Assembly (NCBI GenBank): GCA_003559755.1 | Contig: PWKM01000231.1 | Span: 1 to 9,191 of the forward strand | DNA: 9,191 bases | Source: Planctomycetota bacterium | GTDB taxonomy: Bacteria; Planctomycetota; PUPC01 | Direction: 5' to 3' | Part shown: in pieces, positions 5,399 to 9,191 of the stretch | Position numbering within the stretch: position 1 is the first letter of the stretch | Layout: every line of letters starts with the position of its first letter | The notes under the pieces: generated by a model | Seen by the model: the letters and a program-made list of their open reading frames with translations, nothing else | Told to the model about the DNA's origin: nothing | Database searches by the model: none | Position numbers and translations under genes: made by a program

Positions 5399-7908
5399 TA
5401 GTCGTCAAACTCCTGCAGTTCGATGATGTCCGGCTCTCGCACCCGGGGGTCGCTCGGCCCCAGGAAGTGTCGGGTTTCGGTGCTCTCGATATTCTCGAAG
5501 CCGATGCCTTCGGGCAGTTCGCCCGGGTCTCGTTCTCTTCCCCGGATGGCGCTGACCCGTCGGGCCTGTTCGGCCTCTTCCTCTTCGGTCAGGTATTTGT
5601 ATCCTCGGGAGTCGAGGATGCGGGCGCTGACGATGATGATCAGGTTCTTGCGTACGTCGCGGGTCGTCCGTCGCCTGAAAAACCATCCGAGCAGCGGGAT
5701 ATCGCCGAGGATGGGGACCTTCGTCTCGATATTCTGCTTCTCCGAGTCGATCATCCCGCCGAGCACGACGTGATAGCCGTCGCGGACGGTGACCTTGACG
5801 TTCAGCCGCCGGTCCACGACGACCGGCCGCTCGATGATGATGTCCTCGTCGTAGCGGAGTCCCTCGGGGAGGATGACCGGCTGGGTGATGGAGTCGATGC
5901 TCCTTCGCCGGAAGATCGGCTCGATGAGCAGGGAGATGTCGCGGCTGTCCCGCCCCACGCTGGGGGTGACGGTGAGCGAGAACCCGGTGGATGCGTCCCG
6001 GGCGAACACGGGGACGACGACGGGCTCGGAGGTCTCGACCCCTTCGGCGTAGGTCAGATCGGTCCGGTCGATGCGATAGTCGTCGACATACCACAGGTCC
6101 TGGCTCTCGATGAACCGGGCGGGCGAGTTCGACGTGGCGGTCACCGACGGGGCGGTGACCACGCGGCCCTTGTACTGCGACTGGAGTGTCCGCATCGTCG
6201 CCTGGAACTGGGGGTTGGTGAGGATGCCGGTCAGGTGGAACCGGAGGCCGTCTTCGTGGCTCACCGTGTCTCCGGCCGTTGTGCCCACTCGCCGGTCGAA
6301 CGTGGTGCCGGTCCCCGCGTCGATGACCAGGGCGTCCACCCCGCCCCGCTTGCTGAGGGGGTAGTCGGCGGTGATGTTCCAGTCGACGCCCAGCTCGTCG
6401 AAATCCTCGGCGCTGACCTCGATGAACCGGGTGGTGACTTTCACCTGCACCGGGTTTTCGTCGAGGGTCTGGACCATTTCCTCGACCTGGTCGCACACCT
6501 CGGGGGTGCTGCGGAGGAAGAGGATGTTTCGCTTGCGGTCCAAGTAATATCGGCTGCCTTGCGGCCAGTCGATGAGTCCCAGCTCGATGACTTGCATGAG
6601 CCGCTCGATGTCGGAGCTCTCGCTGGGCATCCCGCCGCCGCCCCCTCCCACGTCCCCGCCGCCGCCGACAACGACGTTGTGGAGGGTGTCGGTCAGCCCC
6701 TTGCTCAGGCGGATGGTGCGGAGCTCGAGCATCGGCTGGTCGGGGGTGGTGATGTAAACGGCGCTGCGCGTCCGGGCGTAGGTGATGTTCGCGCTCCGGG
6801 TGATGAAATCGAGCACCTCCCGGACGGACGTGTTCTGCACGTTGATGGTGATATTCCGCCCCTCTACGGCGACGGGATCGACGATCAGGTTGAGGCCGAC
6901 GGCCCGCGCTAACAGGTCGAGCACATAGGAGAGCGGAGCGTCGATCAGGTCCATGCTGACCTTCTCGTTCAGCTTCTTCTCGAGCTCGATCTGCTCGGGC
7001 GAAAGGACCCGGACGTCCGGCTCGTAGTCGGGCCGGGGGATTCGCACGTCGGGCACGTCGGGCGAGGCCATCCGCTCGGTCCGCTCGAGCATCTCGAACG
7101 TGGCCAGCTCGCCCTCGGCGGCGGCTTCCCGGACGGCCTCGGCGGTGTACTCCATCCGAGCGTCGCGATAGAGCTTGCGGACGCGCTCGTCGTGCGGGGC
7201 GAACTCTCGGATGCGGCGACAGACCGCGATGCATTCCGCCCACCGGCCCTGGTTGAACAGGTGCAGCGCCCGGCGGTAATCCCGCTCGAGCCGTTCGCGC
7301 ACGAACGCGTCGAGTTCGTCCGGCCCGACTCCCTCGTCGGGCCGCCGGGCCTCCCACGCCTCGATCCGTGCCGCGAGGAGCCGGGCCCGCTCGAACGCAT
7401 CGCGGTCGCCGGGGTCGATCATTGCCAGCACCTTTCGGGCCGCGTCGTAATCGCCGCGCCGGACCAGAGCTTCGGCCCGATCGTAGAGGACGCTGCCCTC
7501 GAGGTCGGCCGGGTCACCGACGCGGTCCGAGGGTTCATCGCGGGGCGGGAGAACAGAGGGCAGGTCCCGCTCGGGGGGAGATTTCGCGGCATCGGCCCGC
7601 ACCGGCTCTCCGCCCGCCCGTCGTTCGGCCTGCTCGGCGGCCATCCGATAGATGGCCAACTGCTCGCGCCGGATCGCGCTGCTCACGTCGTTCAACAGCT
7701 TGGCGGCCCGGGCGTGGTCCGGCTCGGCTTCCAGAGCCCGGACGAGTACGTTGCGGGCCTCCTGGTAGCGCCCCGCTCGGTACAGATCGTGACCGCGCTC
7801 GACCAGGTCGGAGGTGGCCGGCTCACCGGCCCGGGCGAACGGGGCGGACAGCCCGCACAGGGCCAACAGGACAACAGGCAGGACGATGCGACAGGTTCTT
7901 CCGCTCAT
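5398..7908 (-). CDS. Outer-membrane secretin (PilQ/GspD class) with N-terminal TPR-like repeats
   Basis: An 836-residue secretin, the gated outer-membrane ring through which pili or secreted proteins leave. A signal peptide spans 1-27 (cleavage after FARA). Helical TPR-like repeats follow at about 32-66, 139-185 and 208-260. A secretin N0/STN-type domain spans 311-390 (KVSMDLIDAPLSYVLDLLA). One N1/N3-type domain at 394-483 carries a glycine loop (GGGGDVGGGGGG, 415-426). The secretin core is 486-765, with VTTRFIEVSAEDFDELGVDW at its start and the signature VPILGDIPLLGWFFRRR (731-747) near its end. An extra segment at about 604-636 lies in the gate region. A charged C-terminal tail of some 65 residues (770-836) may bind a pilotin or partner. 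The ATG at 7908 is preceded by GGGGA 5 nt upstream. The gene sits 65 bp after the pseudopilin gene. PilQ and GspD cannot be separated firmly; the linked PilMN favours a PilQ-type partner. Confidence 0.92.
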   Translation of the reverse strand: MSGRTCRIVLPVVLLALCGLSAPFARAGEPATSDLVERGHDLYRAGRYQEARNVLVRALEAEPDHARAAKLLNDVSSAIRREQLAIYRMAAEQAERRAGGEPVRADAAKSPPERDLPSVLPPRDEPSDRVGDPADLEGSVLYDRAEALVRRGDYDAARKVLAMIDPGDRDAFERARLLAARIEAWEARRPDEGVGPDELDAFVRERLERDYRRALHLFNQGRWAECIAVCRRIREFAPHDERVRKLYRDARMEYTAEAVREAAAEGELATFEMLERTERMASPDVPDVRIPRPDYEPDVRVLSPEQIELEKKLNEKVSMDLIDAPLSYVLDLLARAVGLNLIVDPVAVEGRNITINVQNTSVREVLDFITRSANITYARTRSAVYITTPDQPMLELRTIRLSKGLTDTLHNVVVGGGGDVGGGGGGMPSESSDIERLMQVIELGLIDWPQGSRYYLDRKRNILFLRSTPEVCDQVEEMVQTLDENPVQVKVTTRFIEVSAEDFDELGVDWNITADYPLSKRGGVDALVIDAGTGTTFDRRVGTTAGDTVSHEDGLRFHLTGILTNPQFQATMRTLQSQYKGRVVTAPSVTATSNSPARFIESQDLWYVDDYRIDRTDLTYAEGVETSEPVVVPVFARDASTGFSLTVTPSVGRDSRDISLLIEPIFRRRSIDSITQPVILPEGLRYDEDIIIERPVVVDRRLNVKVTVRDGYHVVLGGMIDSEKQNIETKVPILGDIPLLGWFFRRRTTRDVRKNLIIIVSARILDSRGYKYLTEEEEAEQARRVSAIRGRERDPGELPEGIGFENIESTETRHFLGPSDPRVREPDIIELQEFDD

Positions 7909-7973
7909 GCTTTTCCCCAGAATAGTAACAGACGGAACTCTCTCAGGCCGGACAGAACTGCGACGAACTATTA

Positions 7974-8798
7974 TTATCTATCGTGCCAGCCCGACTGGCT
8001 TCGCCGGACGGCGCGGTTGTCTCCGAGCAGATCGAGGACGACGCTGTCGGCCTCGAGCCGCCCACGGACGTGCCAGAAGCAGCGGACGACGGGCACCTGG
8101 ACCCCGTAGCCGCGCAGGCCCTTCTCCGCCCAGCCGCGTCGGGTCAAATTCTTGATTTCGTTCCAGGAGATGATCCGATTCCCGTCCCGGTCCACCCGGT
8201 CCAGGAATTCGTCCCAACTCGGGACCGAATCCCACTGGAATTCGTTTCCGGTCGGGATGCCGGCATTCGCTCCGGGCGAGACCGTGTCGCTGTGCCCGTA
8301 CAGCCAGTCACAGGGCTCGCCGTTGAACTCGAACAGGTAGCTGCACGGGATGTAGATCGGGCCGGAACCGTCCCGCGGGCCGTCGTGCGGGTCGATGTCG
8401 GCGTTCTCGAACTGATCGATGGGGTTGCCGTCCCCGTACAGCATCTCGTTCGGGCGGGCGCCCTCACGGCCCCTGCTTATGTCGTTCGGGCAGAACAGCA
8501 GCTCGGGGACCACCACAGGGTTGCGTTCGGTGGGATAGGTGGTCAGCCGGGTGAGCCAGGGGGGGAAGAAACGGGCGTCGCCGTCCCCATCGATGGATGC
8601 ATAGTACACCAGTGCGCTGCCGATCTGCTGCATGTTGCTCAGGCAGTTGGTGATGTGTGCCTCGCGCCGGGCCTGACCGATCGCCGGGAAGGTCAAGCCG
8701 GCCAGGATCACGATGATGGTGATGACGACCAGCATCTCGACAAGGGTGAAGGCCGGCGAGCGTCGCTGCAACCACGAGAACGTCTTAGGGGCATTCAT
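7974..8798 (-). CDS. Type IV pilin / type II secretion pseudopilin with EF-hand-like loop
   Basis: A 274-residue prepilin-like protein from ATG at 8798, chosen because GGAGG lies 7 nt upstream. An upstream ATG (8816) would add six residues and lacks such a site. The leader (MNAPKTFSWLQRRSPA) is followed by the class III processing site A|FTLVE: the usual Gly at -1 is Ala16, while Glu at +5 is present (Glu21). A hydrophobic helix follows (MLVVITIIVILAGLTFPAIG), then a long periplasmic domain with several Cys (52, 103, 152, 163, 240). DRDGNRIISWNE at 203-214 fits an EF-hand calcium loop (D1, D3, N5, S9, E12). An Asp-rich DGDGD also lies at 70-74. At 274 residues it is longer than a typical GspG major pseudopilin and may be a minor or PVC-type pilin. 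It ends with consecutive in-frame stops TAA TAA TAG. It is the first gene after the promoter and heads the secretin-PilMN operon. It would be cut by a prepilin peptidase encoded elsewhere. Confidence 0.88.
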   Translation of the reverse strand: MNAPKTFSWLQRRSPAFTLVEMLVVITIIVILAGLTFPAIGQARREAHITNCLSNMQQIGSALVYYASIDGDGDARFFPPWLTRLTTYPTERNPVVVPELLFCPNDISRGREGARPNEMLYGDGNPIDQFENADIDPHDGPRDGSGPIYIPCSYLFEFNGEPCDWLYGHSDTVSPGANAGIPTGNEFQWDSVPSWDEFLDRVDRDGNRIISWNEIKNLTRRGWAEKGLRGYGVQVPVVRCFWHVRGRLEADSVVLDLLGDNRAVRRSQSGWHDR

Positions 8799-8805
8799 GG
8801 GTCTT

Positions 8806-8810
8806 CCTCC
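8806..8810 (-). promoter_or_regulatory. Ribosome binding site that decides the pseudopilin start
   Basis: GGAGG on the minus strand, 7 nt before the ATG at 8798. It lies inside the short extension opened by the alternative ATG at 8816, so the shorter protein with a 16-residue prepilin leader is preferred. Confidence 0.7.
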
Positions 8811-8860
8811 GTTCATACGTCTTGTACCGTCAGCCGGCCGGGACTGAGTCTGGCAGATCC

Positions 8861-8895
8861 TTCGGGCGCAAAATCGCCCATCTCATTCGGGCGCA
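8861..8895. repeat. Pair of 10-bp direct repeats in the operon leader
   Basis: TTCGGGCGCA occurs at 8861-8870 and, perfectly repeated, at 8886-8895 (start-to-start distance 25 bp). Both copies are downstream of the predicted promoter, within the untranslated leader of the pseudopilin gene. They could be a regulator binding pair or part of a leader RNA structure. In a GC-rich genome a 10-bp match can also be chance. Confidence 0.5.
8864..8879 (-). other. Small GC hairpin in the 5' leader
   Basis: GGGCG (8864-8868) and CGCCC (8875-8879) can pair around a 6-nt loop. It overlaps the first copy of the 10-bp direct repeat. No T-run follows on the minus strand, so it is not an intrinsic terminator. 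A role in leader RNA stability or control is possible but unproven. Confidence 0.35.
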
Positions 8896-8919
8896 CCCCA
8901 CACCTCACGCTAACGCTAT

Positions 8920-8947
8920 ATTATAACGAAAAGAGGTCACATGCCAG
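8920..8947 (-). promoter_or_regulatory. Sigma70-like promoter of the pseudopilin-secretin-PilMN operon
   Basis: On the minus strand a perfect TATAAT -10 box lies at 8925-8920. CTGGCA (8947-8942, four of six bases matching TTGACA) sits 16 bp upstream. The surrounding stretch is clearly AT-richer than the rest of the window. Transcription would start near 8913, giving a leader of about 115 nt before the ATG at 8798. This is the only convincing promoter seen, and all downstream genes are closely spaced, so it probably drives the whole operon. Confidence 0.6.
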
Positions 8948-8956
8948 TGGACAATC

Positions 8957-8998
8957 AAGAAAAATCCGGGATTCCTCGCCGGCTCGGCTGCTCGCCGG
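8957..8998 (-). terminator. Possible weak terminator of the response-regulator gene
   Basis: After the response-regulator stop, the minus strand contains CCGGC/GCCGG arms (8998-8994 and 8983-8979) and a second possible CCGG/CCGG pairing (8982-8979 with 8969-8966). A T-run (bases 8964-8960) follows. The stems are only 4-5 bp and the longer one is 14 bases from the T-run, so termination would be inefficient. Read-through from the regulator gene into the pilus operon is possible. Confidence 0.25.
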
Positions 8999-9034
8999 GG
9001 TGGTCGGGCGTGGGCAGTTCCCATCCCCGGGCGC

Positions 9035-9191
9035 TTAATCCACGAATTTATAGCCCACTCCGTGTACGGTCAGCACGTGTTCCGGCTGGCGCGGGTCGTC
9101 CTCGATCTTCTGCCGGATCCGGACCACGTGATTGTCGATGGTCCGGGTATCGGGCGGATATTCGTAGCCCCAGACCTCGGTCAGTACCGCC
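9035..9191 (-). CDS. OmpR/PhoB-family response regulator, C-terminal DNA-binding end only
   Basis: The last 51 codons of a gene entering from beyond base 9191, ending in TAA at 9037-9035. The residues (AVLTEVWGYEY, then TRTIDNHVVRIRQKIEDDP, then HVLTVHGVGYKFVD) match the end of an OmpR/PhoB winged helix: the helix before the transactivation loop, the recognition helix (TIDNHVVRIRQKI), and the wing hairpin ending in GVGYKF. The receiver domain and its phosphorylated Asp are outside the window. As a two-component transcription factor it would bind tandem DNA sites. It is co-directional with the pilus operon, its stop is about 88 bp upstream of the predicted -35 box, and it could regulate that operon. 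This last point is inference from position only. Confidence 0.9.
   Translation of the reverse strand, partial: AVLTEVWGYEYPPDTRTIDNHVVRIRQKIEDDPRQPEHVLTVHGVGYKFVD

Noticed and set aside
5362..6912. Long plus-strand open frame (516 codons) opposite the secretin gene
   Set aside because: It is antisense to a secretin with an unmistakable signature motif, and shows no domain or signal of its own.
7909..7973. Possible terminator or second promoter in the 65-bp gap between pseudopilin and secretin genes
   Set aside because: No paired stem with a T-run and no -10/-35 pair could be found. The gap holds tandem stop codons near its start and a GGGGA ribosome site at its end.
7983..9038. Plus-strand open frame opposite the pseudopilin gene and leader
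   Set aside because: It is antisense to the pilin gene, extends across the promoter region without codon-bias support, and has no recognisable protein features.

Overview
This is a high-GC window. All supported genes lie on the minus strand, so transcription runs from high to low coordinates. Gene content and style point to a Planctomycetota/PVC-type bacterium, possibly Phycisphaerae-like: an AFTLVE-type pseudopilin, a secretin with N-terminal TPR-like repeats, a fused PilM-PilN protein, and a large secreted multidomain metalloprotease with FN3-like repeats. The lineage is an inference; there is no rRNA or other marker gene.

Layout in order of transcription: (1) 9191-9035, the C-terminal winged-helix end of an OmpR/PhoB-type response regulator, cut by the window edge. 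(2) 9034-8799, an intergenic region with a good sigma70-like promoter (TATAAT) and a leader of about 115 nt that holds a 10-bp direct repeat and a small hairpin. (3) 8798-7974, a type IV pilin/type II secretion pseudopilin with an EF-hand-like calcium loop. (4) 7908-5398, a secretin (PilQ/GspD class). (5) 5398-4898, a small exported protein of unknown function, translationally coupled to the secretin (TAGTG). (6) 4884-2125, a secreted HEXXH zinc metalloprotease with PPC, Ig-like and two tandem FN3-like domains. (7) 2078-177, a single polypeptide joining PilM (actin-like cytoplasmic ATPase fold) to PilN (inner-membrane protein). (8) 180-1, the start of a membrane-anchored protein in PilO position, coupled to PilMN by an ATGA overlap and cut by the window edge.

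The spacing (1-bp and 3-bp overlaps and gaps of 13, 46 and 65 bp) indicates one operon driven from the promoter near 8920. Together the genes make the trans-envelope part of a type IV pilus/type II secretion-like machine: secretin in the outer membrane, PilM-PilN-PilO platform in the inner membrane, and a pseudopilin in the periplasm. The unusual part is the insertion of a secreted metalloprotease and a small exported partner between secretin and PilMN. The simplest reading is a dedicated secretion line that carries its own cargo or maturation enzyme. No assembly ATPase, PilC/GspF platform protein or prepilin peptidase is inside the window.

No tRNA, rRNA, CRISPR array, insertion sequence or phage feature was seen. 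Long open frames on the plus strand are antisense shadows of these GC-rich genes.
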